The translations under genes and the position numbers were made by a program. Positions 24,962 through 35,128 of a stretch of DNA of 64,000 bases are shown piece by piece (the first letter of the stretch is position 1; each line of letters starts with the position of its first letter). The stretch comes from Acidobacteriota bacterium (lineage in GTDB: Bacteria > Acidobacteriota > Terriglobia > Bryobacterales > Bryobacteraceae), in NCBI GenBank assembly GCA_025352795.1, contig JANXSF010000026.1, positions 62,001 through 126,000 of the forward strand, written 5' to 3'. The notes below the pieces were generated by a model that saw only the letters and a program-made list of their open reading frames with translations, searched no databases and was not told where the DNA came from.

Positions 24962-27900
24962 CTAGAAGCTGAAACGCAAGCTTAACTGCATGTTGCGTTC
25001 GCTGTTCTTGCCGGTGACTTTGCCGAAGGTTGCGCTGGTTGGGCTTCTGTCCACGCCTCCCCAATTAGGATGGTTAATCCAGTTGAAGCTATCGGCCCGG
25101 AACTGTACCCTTGTGCGTTCAGTAATTCTGAAGTTCTTGAACAGAGACAGATTCCAGTTCTGGAAGCCTGGTGAATAGGTCAAGTTGCGGTTGAACTGCG
25201 TGGTGAAGGTACCAGCATTCGGGCTAGTAGCCAGTGTCTGAGCACTTGTGGCCGTGGCACCCGTAGTGAACCAGTAATTCTGCGCTGGACCAGCAGTCGC
25301 AAACTCACGGTTGTAAGTAATGGGACCTGAAACATTCCAGATTTGCGATCCGGAACCGGTGCCTACTCCAGCAAAATCGTCACCCGAGGCGATGGTGCCT
25401 GGGGTACCTGTTTGGAACTGCGTGACGCCGGAAATCTGCCATCCGCCAGCGATCTTTCCAACCACGCTGGAAGAGTTCTTCAGAAACGGAATTTCGTAAA
25501 TGAAGTTAATCACAGCCTGTTGACGAGTATCGAAGTCTGAAGGAGACCAGAGGTTTGTCGCGTCAAAAGCGTTCGGCAGAATATCACGTTGGCCGGAACC
25601 ATTGTCTCTTGATTTCGACAAGGTGTAGGCGAAACCATAGCTCAGGCCATTGGCGAAGCGTCGGTTGAGGCCAGCTTGAAAACCCTGATAGTAGCTGCTG
25701 GCTTCGTTGTTGGTAATGCGGATGGGACCAAAGCCTGCGTAGGGACGCAGGAAATTGGCATTAATGCCAGGGTTGGCTTGAATTGCTCCCAAGGCCAATT
25801 GGTTCAGGTTGCGTTCCCGTTGGGCGTGCAAACCTTTACGACCGACGTAGGAGAGTTCCAGAATGTTCTTGCCTGGAAGTTGCGTTTCCACTGTGGCGTT
25901 CCAGTTCCAGGATTCCGGATTTTTAAAGATTGGATCCTGAGTGTTGACGGATAGAGGGAAGCCCGAGCGAGAACCGCCGCCTGGATTATCGACGCGGCCT
26001 GTGGGGATGGAAGCCAACGGCTGGAACGGCGCGTTGCCGCCCAGGAAGATGGAGTCAGAAACACCAAGGCGGGTGGAGAATCGGCCCACACCAGTGCGAA
26101 ACACCGTCTTTGGAGTGATCGAATAAGCAAGACCAACGCGAGGTTGGATCAGGTTCTTTTGCATCTGGGAGAACGACTTGCCACCGCGGAACAGGCGATT
26201 TAATTCGCCGGAATCAGCAAGCGGTACACGGCCCTTGGCGGCGTCTGTCCAACCATCACCAGGAATGACCACACCGTTGTATGGGTCGCCACCACCAGGA
26301 AGAGGATTGCCGGTAATCGGGTCTACTTTCACCGCCTTCGACTTATCATAGACCGAGGGATCGAACACCGACATATTGCGCCACAGTGAATAGTAGGGTT
26401 GGATCAGGGTATAGCGAACGCCGAACTCAACCTTGAGTTTTTCGTTCACTTTCCATGCATCCTGGCCGAAGAATTCAACCATGTGCCCACGGTAAGGAGT
26501 GAAGGCACGTTTGCCGATCTCGGCATAGCTATTGAAAAGTCCGGCTGCTGCGTCGGCCAGGGCCACGCCTGTACCGCCTGCACGCGAGTCGCGGAATTGG
26601 AACCCGCCATTCTGATCGGTTGTGCCGCCTGGAACGCCAGAAATGTTGATCTGATCGTAGTCATTTTGACCAGCACGTTCAAACATGCCACCGAACTTGA
26701 TGGTGTGAGAACCCTTCACCTTGGTGGTGTTGTTTGAGATGTTGTAAATTGGCCCCGTTGAACTGGAAGGATAAGGGCTTCCAGAATAAGTAGAGAAGCC
26801 TGTTGCGTCAAATTCGGGTAGCTTGTTGGGACGATCCTTGCCGGTTGGGAAGATGTAGGCATAGTTGATACCGTATTTAGTACGGTCAAACGCCGGTGTA
26901 TCTTGCATGCCGATGAATACTTGGTCGCGACTGGCCGAGATCATGGTTTCGTTCACAGTTGTAGCGTTGATGGTTCGGGTCCAGTTCACTGAAGCAGTCT
27001 GGTTGGGGCGGTTAAAAATACGCGATGCAATCAGGAAGTTGGTCTGGAAAGGATTCACATCGACGTAGTGAAACAAAGATCCGCGAAATTTAATTTGATC
27101 CTTCTGTGTGGGCAGAATGTCCAGTGAGATTGTGTCCTTGCGCTGATCTGTTGGTGCGCTCTGCAATCCGTACCAGTTGGCATTACCCTGTGGATTGGTC
27201 AGGCTGGCATCAGGGAACACTCGCATTAGAGCCAAGCCGTTGGGGCTGGTCTGACTTGGCGGGATCACGTTGTTGGGGTAGGGAGCACCGGTAGGATCCT
27301 TAATTGGACGGACGCCGGATAGGAAGATGTTGGGCGAGAGCAATTCGCTAAAATCGCCGACCTTCATCTTAGCTGTAGGTACGGTACGCAGACCGCTGCT
27401 GACCTGACGACGGCGAACATATTCCTGGCCGAAGTAAAAGAAGACCTTGCTCTTGTCTGTATTCCATTTTCCAGGGATAAACACCGGGCCATTCAGGTTG
27501 AAGCCAAACTGGTTAAACTTTTCAGAAGGGATCAACACACCGTTGCGGCGATTGGTCCATGAATTGGCGTTAAGAGCCGAGTTGCGAAGATTTTCAAACA
27601 GGGCACCGTGGAACTGTTGGCCGCCGGACTTGGTGACGATGCGGATTTGACCGCCGCCTGCACGACCATATTCGGCCGAGAAGTTGGCGGTGAGGATCTG
27701 CACTTCCTGAACGGAATCCAGATCAGCAGAACCGATCGACGTGCCGTTGGAGCGGGTACGAATGCCCACCGCACCATCGTAAGTGATCAAATTGTCCTGG
27801 CTACGGCTACCGTTAATATTGAAGCCGCCCGAAGTAAGATCGAAACTGAAACCGGCCAGCGAACCGCCACGAACACCGGGCTTAAGAAGCGCCAAAAAGA

Positions 27901-28360
27901 TGGGGTTGCGACCATTGAGCTGAAGGTCGGAAAGCTGCTTGCCTTCTACTAGTTTGCCCAACGTTGAGGTTTCCGTTTGGATGGCACTCACCGTTGCTTG
28001 GACTTCGACAGTCTCAGTGAGGCTACCGATCTGCATTACCGCGTCTAGCGTGGCAGGCAGGTTGGCGTCAATTTTATTGTTCTTCGACTCAAACTTCTTA
28101 AAGCCTGCGACTTCTACAGTCAGCGAATAAACGCCAGAGGGTAAAGAAGGAATCACGTAGGTACCGGCGTTGGATGTTCCAACTTCGCGAGTAGCTCCCG
28201 TGTTTTGGTTACGAGCTGTGATTTTTGCGTTGGAAATTGGTGCGCCAGTGGGATCCAAGACGGTCCCATTGATTGACGTACTGTCGGACTGAGCGAAAGA
28301 CGTTGCAACCGCCGCCACCAGCAGCAGCGCAACGTTGCGCAAGGAATTGAATGAATTCAT
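24962..28360 (-). CDS. Oar-type TonB-dependent outer-membrane receptor
   Basis: A 1132-residue outer-membrane receptor. A signal peptide (to about residue 22, ending TSFAQ) precedes a carboxypeptidase-regulatory-like domain (about 27-115, INGTVLDPTGAPISNAKITA), then the plug with ELQLNGRNPIFLALLKPGV-like sequence (about 130-260) and a 22-strand-type barrel to the terminal SLRFSF. TonB-dependent receptors of this type import large or scarce substrates; many are found in acidobacteria with unknown ligands. ATG 28360 is chosen because AGGAG precedes it by five bases; the open frame reaches 28426 but lacks such a site. No TonB or SusD gene is adjacent, so the substrate is unknown. Confidence 0.92.
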   Translation of the reverse strand: MNSFNSLRNVALLLVAAVATSFAQSDSTSINGTVLDPTGAPISNAKITARNQNTGATREVGTSNAGTYVIPSLPSGVYSLTVEVAGFKKFESKNNKIDANLPATLDAVMQIGSLTETVEVQATVSAIQTETSTLGKLVEGKQLSDLQLNGRNPIFLALLKPGVRGGSLAGFSFDLTSGGFNINGSRSQDNLITYDGAVGIRTRSNGTSIGSADLDSVQEVQILTANFSAEYGRAGGGQIRIVTKSGGQQFHGALFENLRNSALNANSWTNRRNGVLIPSEKFNQFGFNLNGPVFIPGKWNTDKSKVFFYFGQEYVRRRQVSSGLRTVPTAKMKVGDFSELLSPNIFLSGVRPIKDPTGAPYPNNVIPPSQTSPNGLALMRVFPDASLTNPQGNANWYGLQSAPTDQRKDTISLDILPTQKDQIKFRGSLFHYVDVNPFQTNFLIASRIFNRPNQTASVNWTRTINATTVNETMISASRDQVFIGMQDTPAFDRTKYGINYAYIFPTGKDRPNKLPEFDATGFSTYSGSPYPSSSTGPIYNISNNTTKVKGSHTIKFGGMFERAGQNDYDQINISGVPGGTTDQNGGFQFRDSRAGGTGVALADAAAGLFNSYAEIGKRAFTPYRGHMVEFFGQDAWKVNEKLKVEFGVRYTLIQPYYSLWRNMSVFDPSVYDKSKAVKVDPITGNPLPGGGDPYNGVVIPGDGWTDAAKGRVPLADSGELNRLFRGGKSFSQMQKNLIQPRVGLAYSITPKTVFRTGVGRFSTRLGVSDSIFLGGNAPFQPLASIPTGRVDNPGGGSRSGFPLSVNTQDPIFKNPESWNWNATVETQLPGKNILELSYVGRKGLHAQRERNLNQLALGAIQANPGINANFLRPYAGFGPIRITNNEASSYYQGFQAGLNRRFANGLSYGFAYTLSKSRDNGSGQRDILPNAFDATNLWSPSDFDTRQQAVINFIYEIPFLKNSSSVVGKIAGGWQISGVTQFQTGTPGTIASGDDFAGVGTGSGSQIWNVSGPITYNREFATAGPAQNYWFTTGATATSAQTLATSPNAGTFTTQFNRNLTYSPGFQNWNLSLFKNFRITERTRVQFRADSFNWINHPNWGGVDRSPTSATFGKVTGKNSERNMQLSLRFSF

Positions 28361-28638
28361 ATTTTCTCCTGAAGCAAGGTACATTCTTGCTCCATCGATT
28401 GTATACCTATTAATGCAATCAGTCATCTAATACGAGTTACAGAATAAATACAAAAAATGGGATTGCTGCCCTGGCAACTAACAGTTCCTGTAAATGGTTT
28501 ATTATGTTTATGTTATAAGTACAAAAGGAGTCCTGCGTCATCCTTCCACCAACGCAAAATATGTAAATTAAAATGGTCGCGAATTGGCAATCGTTATGAA
28601 AAATTCGTTGCCACCGACATTGAAATTGCTATTTTAGA

Positions 28639-29568
28639 CTAAGACACGAAAAGTCGTTGGAAGACTCTCATCAGATCGCGATCTTCGCGGCGGTCCAACG
28701 CGGCTTTTAGTCGGTCTGAAATTTCGTGGCGGAATCGGCTACCGGCTAGCGACTCTATGGCTATGGAAGCACCTATGGACGGACCAGTTTCCACCACATC
28801 CATCAGGAAATCGATGGCTGGGGCATGTTTTGACAGTCCGAGAGCCCGTAGCGCGGCAGTCTCCCGACTGCTTTCCCAGCAGCGGATTAGAGCCGCAACA
28901 GCTTCCACTTGCGGCGCCGTGCCCAGGGCTGCTATCGCCTCAAATCGAAGATCCTCGCCTGCGGTCAAATACTTTTCGACAAAGCTTACGGCGCCATGCG
29001 CGCTCAGTTCCAGCAAACCGGACATGCAGTGTCCGCTGACCTCTGGTTCCGCATCGCCAGCCAGCAATTTCATGCGCAGCAACAGTTCCGATTCGTCGCG
29101 ACCCAGTGCGGCAATGGCCCTTACCGATTCCATGCGAACGATTTTTTCCGGGTCGGCAGTGAGGTTTACAAGATGGGTGAGAATTGTTTGTGTCGGGAGC
29201 GTGGTATCGACCAAAGCTAAGGCGCATAGCCCACGCAGGGCAGCTGCTGTATCGGTTGACCCACCCCACACGGGTTCTTTCTGAATGTGGGTGATGCCCG
29301 CAAGAAACACATCGGCATCGGAATGGCCAAACTGACGCAGGGCTTTGATAATGGCTGTCTTGGCCCAACATTGAGGATCAGTTTTAACAGCGTCTTTCAG
29401 AAAGCGAGTGAAGGCTGATAGTAGATCTGGAGTCAGCGGAATCAGGCCCTGATCGCCAGCAATGGCGGCGGCTTTGGAAACCAGTAGGTTATTGCGATCG
29501 GCTAACGTGGCGCGGATCTGCCCGGTAGTTTCCGGCGATGGCGGTGCGTGGCGGAGCGCATCGACCAT
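28639..29568 (-). CDS. HEAT-repeat protein
   Basis: A 309-residue protein made of repeated helix pairs of the HEAT/PBS-lyase type: ALRGLCALALVDTTL, VRMESVRAIAALGRDESELL, ISGHCMSGLLELSAHGAV-like and LRFEAIAALGTAPQVEAVAALI mark successive repeats. Such solenoids are scaffolds without enzymatic activity. No signal peptide, so probably cytoplasmic. It lies downstream of the TonB receptor gene on the same strand but is separated by a 278-bp gap, and precedes the terminator of the next gene. Function unknown. Confidence 0.8.
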   Translation of the reverse strand: MVDALRHAPPSPETTGQIRATLADRNNLLVSKAAAIAGDQGLIPLTPDLLSAFTRFLKDAVKTDPQCWAKTAIIKALRQFGHSDADVFLAGITHIQKEPVWGGSTDTAAALRGLCALALVDTTLPTQTILTHLVNLTADPEKIVRMESVRAIAALGRDESELLLRMKLLAGDAEPEVSGHCMSGLLELSAHGAVSFVEKYLTAGEDLRFEAIAALGTAPQVEAVAALIRCWESSRETAALRALGLSKHAPAIDFLMDVVETGPSIGASIAIESLAGSRFRHEISDRLKAALDRREDRDLMRVFQRLFVS

Positions 29569-29646
29569 GGCTACTCTTTTTTCGAATTCGTGTTTGGATG
29601 CCAGACTTAAATTCTAAAACTATGTTGCAGCAGGGGGAACACAAAT

Positions 29647-29677
29647 AAAAAGGCGGGCTCCGAAGAACCCGCCTTTT
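29647..29677 (-). terminator. Terminator of the TIGR03437-type gene
   Basis: On the minus strand GGCGGGTTC and GAGCCCGCC pair around a TTCG loop (one G-T pair) and TTTTTATTTG follows. It is about 20 bp behind the stop codon of the gene ending at 29698. Confidence 0.9.
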
Positions 29678-29697
29678 CGTAATGCTAACTTTACGGG

Positions 29698-31371
29698 CTA
29701 TTGGTAATTGACACCTTTGCCAGTGAACGATAACGACAGCAACGCTCCAAAATCGAGACCGGTGGCGCTGAATTTAACGGGTACGCCAGTTATTGCCACT
29801 CCAAGAATTCCATTGGATGACCCAAGCGTACCTGGAAGGGTGGGGGGCAGAGCGGAAAGCACCCAGGCAGGAATGGTGAACGTGCCGGGATTGCCTTGCG
29901 CAAGACAGCTAAATGAAGCACCGCTTTTTGCTGTACCGGCGCTGTATCCTGAAATCCCTACCGTGGAATCACTGGCGCCACCTGTCCAGGTGATGGTCAG
30001 GCTGTTGGCTCGGTTAATAGTTGTGATGGAAGCTTCATTGGTCCAGTTGAGTCCTGGAGGAACTACCATTTGCCCGCTGAAACTGCCCACATCTGCGCCA
30101 CCTGAACCATTATTGACTGAGTAGGAGCCGGGAACCAGGTAGCTGGTTCCGCCACCTAAAATTGATGCTGCTGGATCAGTAAATAACTCTGAGTACGCAA
30201 TGATTCCGCCAGTGGTGGTTTTTTTCAATGTTTTGGCACCACCTGGGCCGCTGACATTGATTACCGCGCCTGCGTCCATTGTGGTTCCAAACACATTATC
30301 GCCAGCAGTTGACGCGCCGCCCGTTGGAGTCACAATGCAGGAACCGGCTGATAAGTCTTGTGCTGAAGACGACGCCAAAACTTGGTCGAGCGTGCTCTTT
30401 ATGAAACTTCCCGAGCCGCTTTCAAATTTGGCGTTGATTGTTCCAAATCCCGGGATGCCGGTATCTACTTTAATAGCGGTTGCTGCTAATACCACTGATC
30501 CGCGTCGGAAGTTTCCGGTGCGCTGGGCAATAGCCAAGTCATCCGCTGATCCGCTGGACAAGCTGGAGCAAGTTCCGCCATTGCGGCTTACTGCCAGTGT
30601 AGTGAAACTGCTGGTTACCCCGCCGACGCGTACGGCTACTGGCACATTGCAACCATCCAGACCATCGGGAACGGTAAATACGATTTGATCGATACCAGAA
30701 CAGCAACCGGAACGGCCACGATAGGTGACTGTGGCCAGTTTTCCGCCCACATAAACTTCAATGGGGATGCTGGTGAGGTCGCCTGGAATGGGGCCCGCAG
30801 CTTCATTTCCTGGTGCTGGTCCTAGTCCGGTACCCCACAGGATAATGGCTTGGCCCGGTTTGGCCGACGCAACGAAGGAGTTCACTGGCTGATCGGTACC
30901 ACTGTTCACGTTCTGGAAGATACCAGGTCCGGTGCCCTGTTGGTTCCGGGAAAAAGTACCAAAGGAACTAGAGACTACGTTGAAAGTTCTGGGGGCGCTG
31001 GTGGCTCCATTATAAGTCAGGGTTATGGATGCGCTACCAACTGGCGTGTTTGCGGGGAGGATGGCGGCCACTTGACCGGCCAAGGTATAGATCATGAAAG
31101 CGTTTACTGTGGTTCCGCCAACGGTGACCTTAATGGAGGTTCCGCCCAAAGTTGTGGGAAGGGGGTAGCTGGAGACTTGAGCCAGGGTAGTTGGGCCCAA
31201 ACCTGAACCAAACACAATAAACATAGAGCCTTGACCAATGCCCCCATTGGGGTTGTTATTGTTGGCATAACTAGCCGCATTGACAATGCCACCGTCGCTA
31301 ATGGAGGGTTGAGCAAAGGCGATAGAGGCCAGGGATACAGCTAGAAGAAGAGTTTTTATAGTTTTTATCAC
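29698..31371 (-). CDS. Secreted protein with TIGR03437-type beta domain
   Basis: A 557-residue secreted protein. GTG 31371 opens MIKTIKTLLLAVSLASIAFAQ, a clear signal peptide; sequence upstream of it is not supported. From about residue 25 the text NAASYANNNNPNGGIGQGSM and FGSGLGPTTLA is the TIGR03437 signature (two copies are visible, the second near IILWGTGLGPAPGNE), a beta-sandwich motif that I know mainly from Solibacter. The C-terminal half (from about 300) is Ser/Gly/Thr-rich and has no known domain. The protein is probably exported and surface-exposed. The role is unknown. It serves as a taxonomic hint. Confidence 0.8.
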   Translation of the reverse strand: MIKTIKTLLLAVSLASIAFAQPSISDGGIVNAASYANNNNPNGGIGQGSMFIVFGSGLGPTTLAQVSSYPLPTTLGGTSIKVTVGGTTVNAFMIYTLAGQVAAILPANTPVGSASITLTYNGATSAPRTFNVVSSSFGTFSRNQQGTGPGIFQNVNSGTDQPVNSFVASAKPGQAIILWGTGLGPAPGNEAAGPIPGDLTSIPIEVYVGGKLATVTYRGRSGCCSGIDQIVFTVPDGLDGCNVPVAVRVGGVTSSFTTLAVSRNGGTCSSLSSGSADDLAIAQRTGNFRRGSVVLAATAIKVDTGIPGFGTINAKFESGSGSFIKSTLDQVLASSSAQDLSAGSCIVTPTGGASTAGDNVFGTTMDAGAVINVSGPGGAKTLKKTTTGGIIAYSELFTDPAASILGGGTSYLVPGSYSVNNGSGGADVGSFSGQMVVPPGLNWTNEASITTINRANSLTITWTGGASDSTVGISGYSAGTAKSGASFSCLAQGNPGTFTIPAWVLSALPPTLPGTLGSSNGILGVAITGVPVKFSATGLDFGALLSLSFTGKGVNYQ

Positions 31372-31738
31372 GAGATTTTTCTCACTTTTGGTACCTAGCA
31401 ATAGGAAGCCTAGTACCTCACCCATAGTATACGGTTGGTTGCAAAAAAGAAAACCCACTTTGAGTGAATTGAGCCACCCCAAATGCGACGCAATTTACCC
31501 CCGCAATTGAGTACTATAGCCTACCGACCAAGGACTAGTAAGTTCAGTACTTTTAGACCACTAACTCTTTTATTTTCAATTAATTAAAGAAGATGGACGA
31601 TTTTAATTCTTGTGATAAGCTAAAGCATCGCTAGCTAAAAGAAAGCACGCCTCAGTTGTATTGAGTCTAAGTGTCAGTGCAGCGAATCCCTAAGAGACTT
31701 TAAGGTCAATTAGGGAAACAAGTTCGGAGGAATCTAAT
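31372..31738. other. Divergent intergenic region without a gene
   Basis: A 367-bp AT-rich stretch between the divergent TIGR03437-type gene and a PEP-CTERM gene. It should hold both promoters. I see AGTACT at two places around 31510-31555 and ATTAATTAA at 31578-31586 but no confident -35/-10 pair or other structure. Confidence 0.5.
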
Positions 31739-32407
31739 ATGAAAAGCCTTGCCTTGGGCACTGGCCTTGTTGTAGTCAGTCTTTGTTTCAGCGGCGTGAC
31801 GCAAGCCGCAACTATTTATAACAATGGCGGTCCGGCCGTCACGAACCTGGGTGGTAGTGTAATGTCAGATACAAAACAGGCGCAGGATTTCTTGCTTACG
31901 GGCATCACCAACTTGACTGGTGTGCGGTTTTGGAATCTACAAGGCACCGCCGCTGATTACGCAGGCAACATTTTTTACCAGATTTTTTCTGATGCCAGTG
32001 GGTTTCCTGGAGTTACGGCGATTGCTTCCGGTTTGGTGACACCAACCAGAATCGCGGCAGGCACGGTGCTTGGCTTCAGTCAATTTCAGAACGATTTTAC
32101 AATTGCCGTAAATGGCTTAACTGCTGGAACCTACTGGTTGGCGCTGCACAACGGCCCCACCACCACAACGGCATTCAGCGATTTTTATTGGAGCTGGGCT
32201 GACCTGAACGCAGTCAATACACCTACAAATCCAGGTGCTGAATTTGCTTTGAACCCATTGGGAACCTCCTGGACGAGTAACGATCAGGAAGGGGCGTTTC
32301 TGCTTTCAGGATCGACAGTTGGATCAAGTACACCGGAACCGGCGACATTCGTGTTTGTTGGCGCTAGTTTGATGGCACTTGGAATTTACCGCAGACGGCT
32401 TTCTTAG
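31739..32407 (+). CDS. PEP-CTERM sorted secreted protein
   Basis: A 222-residue exported protein. ATG 31739 follows GGAGG closely. A signal peptide (to about 24, TQAATIY) is followed by a beta-rich domain with FWNLQGTAADYAGNIFYQIF and TAGTYWLALHNGP. The C-terminus is a PEP-CTERM sorting signal: TPEPATFVFVGASLMALGIY then RRRLS. Such proteins are processed by an exosortase and often linked to extracellular polysaccharide; no exosortase is in this window. It is followed by a second secreted protein gene on the same strand, 39 bp downstream. Confidence 0.9.
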   Translation: MKSLALGTGLVVVSLCFSGVTQAATIYNNGGPAVTNLGGSVMSDTKQAQDFLLTGITNLTGVRFWNLQGTAADYAGNIFYQIFSDASGFPGVTAIASGLVTPTRIAAGTVLGFSQFQNDFTIAVNGLTAGTYWLALHNGPTTTTAFSDFYWSWADLNAVNTPTNPGAEFALNPLGTSWTSNDQEGAFLLSGSTVGSSTPEPATFVFVGASLMALGIYRRRLS

Positions 32408-32446
32408 TTTTTGATTTTTATAAGTATTCATGAAGAGGGGTTGAAG

Positions 32447-34177
32447 ATGATAGGTCGATTATTTTCCGCAGGTCTTCTGGCGGGATGCTGTTCTACTGCC
32501 TTGCTGGCTCAGCAAAATAGTACAGTTGTGGTTCCCACAACGAACCACGGGGTGTCTACAAATTTGTATTCCCTTGCACTGGAACAAACTGGAGGCGGTA
32601 GTTATGGGGAGAAAGGGCTGGTGGGTCCGTATGTCGCCACAGAAATGGCGCAAAAACACGGGCCACTGGTAGGCGAAGCCACCACCCAGGCAGGAACGGT
32701 GAATGCACCGCTTTCAACGCCTGCATTGCAATCGTCCGCTACAAGGACATTTGGAGCTCAGATGGGAGCCAATTTTGAAGGACCAGGCCAAGGCATGGCA
32801 GGCTTCACCGTGACTGGCGCACCGCCCGATACCACCATGGCAGTGGGTCCAAACCACATTGTGGCCTGGGTAAATAGCCAGTATGCTATCTATTCCAAAA
32901 ATGGCACTCCGCTGCTGCCAGGCAATGGTTTTGTAAACGGAAATACGTTGTTTGCCGGAACGGGCAATTCCTGCGAAACTACCAACCAAGGCGACCCTAT
33001 CCTGCAATACGATAGATTGGCCGACCGTTGGGTGTTGAGCCAGTTCGCCTTCACAATCAATGGGCAAGGCGTGCCCTCTTCGCCCTACTATCAATGCTTC
33101 GCTATTTCGACATCGGGCAATCCATTGGGAACCTATGTTCGATATTCGGTGCAATTCAGCCCGTTCAGTCCCAGTGGATTTAATGATTACGGCAAGCTGG
33201 GTATTTGGCCTGATGGTTACTACACCACTTACAACATTTTTGCGGGCACTCCGGCTGGTTCCAACTCGGGAACAGCTCTTTGCGTGTCAGACAGGACAGC
33301 CATGCTGGCTGGAACAGCGGCGGCGTCCCTTTGTGCACCCATCGGCTTTTATGGAGGCGGTGCAAGCTTCCTTCCGGCAGACATGGATGGAACCACCATG
33401 CCCACCACTCTGGACCAGGGCAATATTGTCATGCGATATTCCTTTGGCGGGCGCTCTTTACGCATTCTGAAATTGAAGCCTAACTTTGCCAACAACACAC
33501 TTACCGTGAATGATGGCTTAGGTGGATCACCGGGTAGCTTCGTCAATTTCCCCGTCGGCACTACGCTGGTTGCCTGCGAAGATTTTGCAGATAACTGCAT
33601 TCGCCAACCAGGAACCACCACCACACTGGATAGCGTGGCAGATCGGCTAATGTACCGCCTTGCTTATCGAAATCGTGGGGGATTAGATAGCTTGGTGGTG
33701 AATCAATCGGTTGATCCTGATGGAACCGGACCGCGGAGTTCAGCTATCAAATGGTTTGAAATTCGACAGCCGTTTTCGGCCACTCCTGTTCTATTTCAAA
33801 ACTCAATCTGGGATCCAGGTGGCACGGGTGACCGCTGGATGGGTTCCGTTGCCATGGATAAAATGGGCAACATGTTGATGGGATACAGCGTAGTGAACGC
33901 CGATGCAGGCTTAAAACCATCGCTGCGGGTGGCTGGCCGTCTGCGTAGCGATTTGCGCAATCAGTTGCAGGCGGAGTCTACCATGATCATTGGTTCGGGA
34001 TCACAAACAACCAGAAGTAATGGAACGGCGCTCACACGGTGGGGGGACTATACGACCATGCAAATAGACCCTTCGGACGATTGTACGTTTTGGTACATCG
34101 GGCAATACTTAGCAAATGACGGCGTATTCAACTGGCGCACACGCATTGCCAGCTACAAATTCAACGGCTGCAAGTAA
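32447..34177 (+). CDS. Secreted protein of unknown function, propeller-like
   Basis: A 576-residue secreted protein. ATG 32447 lies seven bases after GAGGGG. The signal peptide ends near residue 21 (CCSTALLAQ). Recurring beta-strand texts such as PDTTMAVGPNHIVAWVNSQY, DPILQYDRLADRWVLSQF and GDYTTMQIDPSDDCTFW resemble blades of a beta-propeller, but I do not recognise a named family. Cysteines are few and paired, as expected for an exported protein. It follows the PEP-CTERM gene and may be co-transcribed with it. Function unknown. Confidence 0.65.
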   Translation: MIGRLFSAGLLAGCCSTALLAQQNSTVVVPTTNHGVSTNLYSLALEQTGGGSYGEKGLVGPYVATEMAQKHGPLVGEATTQAGTVNAPLSTPALQSSATRTFGAQMGANFEGPGQGMAGFTVTGAPPDTTMAVGPNHIVAWVNSQYAIYSKNGTPLLPGNGFVNGNTLFAGTGNSCETTNQGDPILQYDRLADRWVLSQFAFTINGQGVPSSPYYQCFAISTSGNPLGTYVRYSVQFSPFSPSGFNDYGKLGIWPDGYYTTYNIFAGTPAGSNSGTALCVSDRTAMLAGTAAASLCAPIGFYGGGASFLPADMDGTTMPTTLDQGNIVMRYSFGGRSLRILKLKPNFANNTLTVNDGLGGSPGSFVNFPVGTTLVACEDFADNCIRQPGTTTTLDSVADRLMYRLAYRNRGGLDSLVVNQSVDPDGTGPRSSAIKWFEIRQPFSATPVLFQNSIWDPGGTGDRWMGSVAMDKMGNMLMGYSVVNADAGLKPSLRVAGRLRSDLRNQLQAESTMIIGSGSQTTRSNGTALTRWGDYTTMQIDPSDDCTFWYIGQYLANDGVFNWRTRIASYKFNGCK

Positions 34178-34205
34178 CTCAACCATCCTGCTGAATCCTG
34201 CACGC

Positions 34206-34227
34206 GGCCCGGTAGAGTTATCGGGCC
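34206..34227. repeat. Small hairpin upstream of the parvulin gene
   Basis: GGCCCG and CGGGCC form a stem around a ten-base loop in the gap behind the unknown secreted protein gene. There is no T-run, so it is at best a weak terminator. Confidence 0.35.
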
Positions 34228-34255
34228 GATCGTGCACCGTCACGTCACAAATCCT

Positions 34256-35119
34256 ATGAAACCCTTATTCCCTCTTGCCATTTTCCTAATCATCGCTTCC
34301 AATGCTTTTGCCTGGCAGCAACCTACTTCCACTCCCAGCGACCTGAAAGTTCTACAGGCCGGTAAATTCGCATTATCCAAAGCCGAGTATGAAAAGTTAG
34401 TGCTGGGCTTTGACCGGGTTTCGGGCGCAACGGTCACCGGGGCCAGTGTGCATGCGCAACAATCAGGCCAGGATGTGGGTCGTTTGCTGGCACTGGTTTC
34501 CGAAGCTCAAAAGCGCGGCATTGATAAAGATCAAGCCATGCAATCGCTGATGCGAGTAAGAGGCTACACCATTCTGGCCAATGCTCTTCTCGCCGACTTG
34601 GAAAAGCAGATGAAGAAGGATGAAGCCGGTACCCGCGCATTGTGGGCATCGGAAAAACATAACTACGTGCAGGTGGATGCCCGTCATATCCTGATCCGCT
34701 ATCAGGGCGTGAAGGTTGAAAAGTCTGGGCTGAAAGGGCTGAATCGTACTGAGGCACAAGCCAAGGCGGCGGCTGTCGCATTGCATGAAAAGCTGATGAA
34801 ACAAGGCGTGGATTTCGCAGCTACAGCCAAAGCGAATTCCGATGATGAAACAAACTCCCAGTTGGGAGGAGTGCTACCCACTTTCACTCGCGGCATGATG
34901 ATGTCTGAATTCGAAGTGGCGGCATTCAACCTTCCAAACGGCGGCATCAGTGAGCCGATAAAAACGGTTTACGGATATCATATTGTGCAAGTTGTGAATC
35001 GTGGCCCCATGCCGTTTGAAAAGGTAAGGGCAGCATTGGAAAATATGCGTGCACGAAAATTGTATGACGAGATTGGGACGTCAGGAGTTGAGTTGAGCGA
35101 TTCCTACTTTAAGAAGTGA
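34256..35119 (+). CDS. Periplasmic parvulin-type peptidyl-prolyl isomerase
   Basis: A 287-residue exported protein. Signal peptide MKPLFPLAIFLIIASNAFA starts at ATG 34256. The middle (about 40-145) is a helical SurA-like chaperone region, and from about 145 (DARHILIRY) to 260 is a rotamase domain: FAATAKANSDDETNSQLGG, FNLPNGGISEPIKTVYGYHI and VRAALENMRARK. Parvulins of this kind assist folding of outer-membrane and secreted proteins, plausible here given the many barrels and secreted proteins in the window. Regulation is not visible. A terminator follows at 35129. Confidence 0.9.
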   Translation: MKPLFPLAIFLIIASNAFAWQQPTSTPSDLKVLQAGKFALSKAEYEKLVLGFDRVSGATVTGASVHAQQSGQDVGRLLALVSEAQKRGIDKDQAMQSLMRVRGYTILANALLADLEKQMKKDEAGTRALWASEKHNYVQVDARHILIRYQGVKVEKSGLKGLNRTEAQAKAAAVALHEKLMKQGVDFAATAKANSDDETNSQLGGVLPTFTRGMMMSEFEVAAFNLPNGGISEPIKTVYGYHIVQVVNRGPMPFEKVRAALENMRARKLYDEIGTSGVELSDSYFKK

Positions 35120-35128
35120 TTGAAGGAA

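Noticed and set aside
28457-28642. 61-codon plus-strand open frame
   Set aside because: No ribosome-binding site, low-complexity AT-rich region, no domain character; probably chance.
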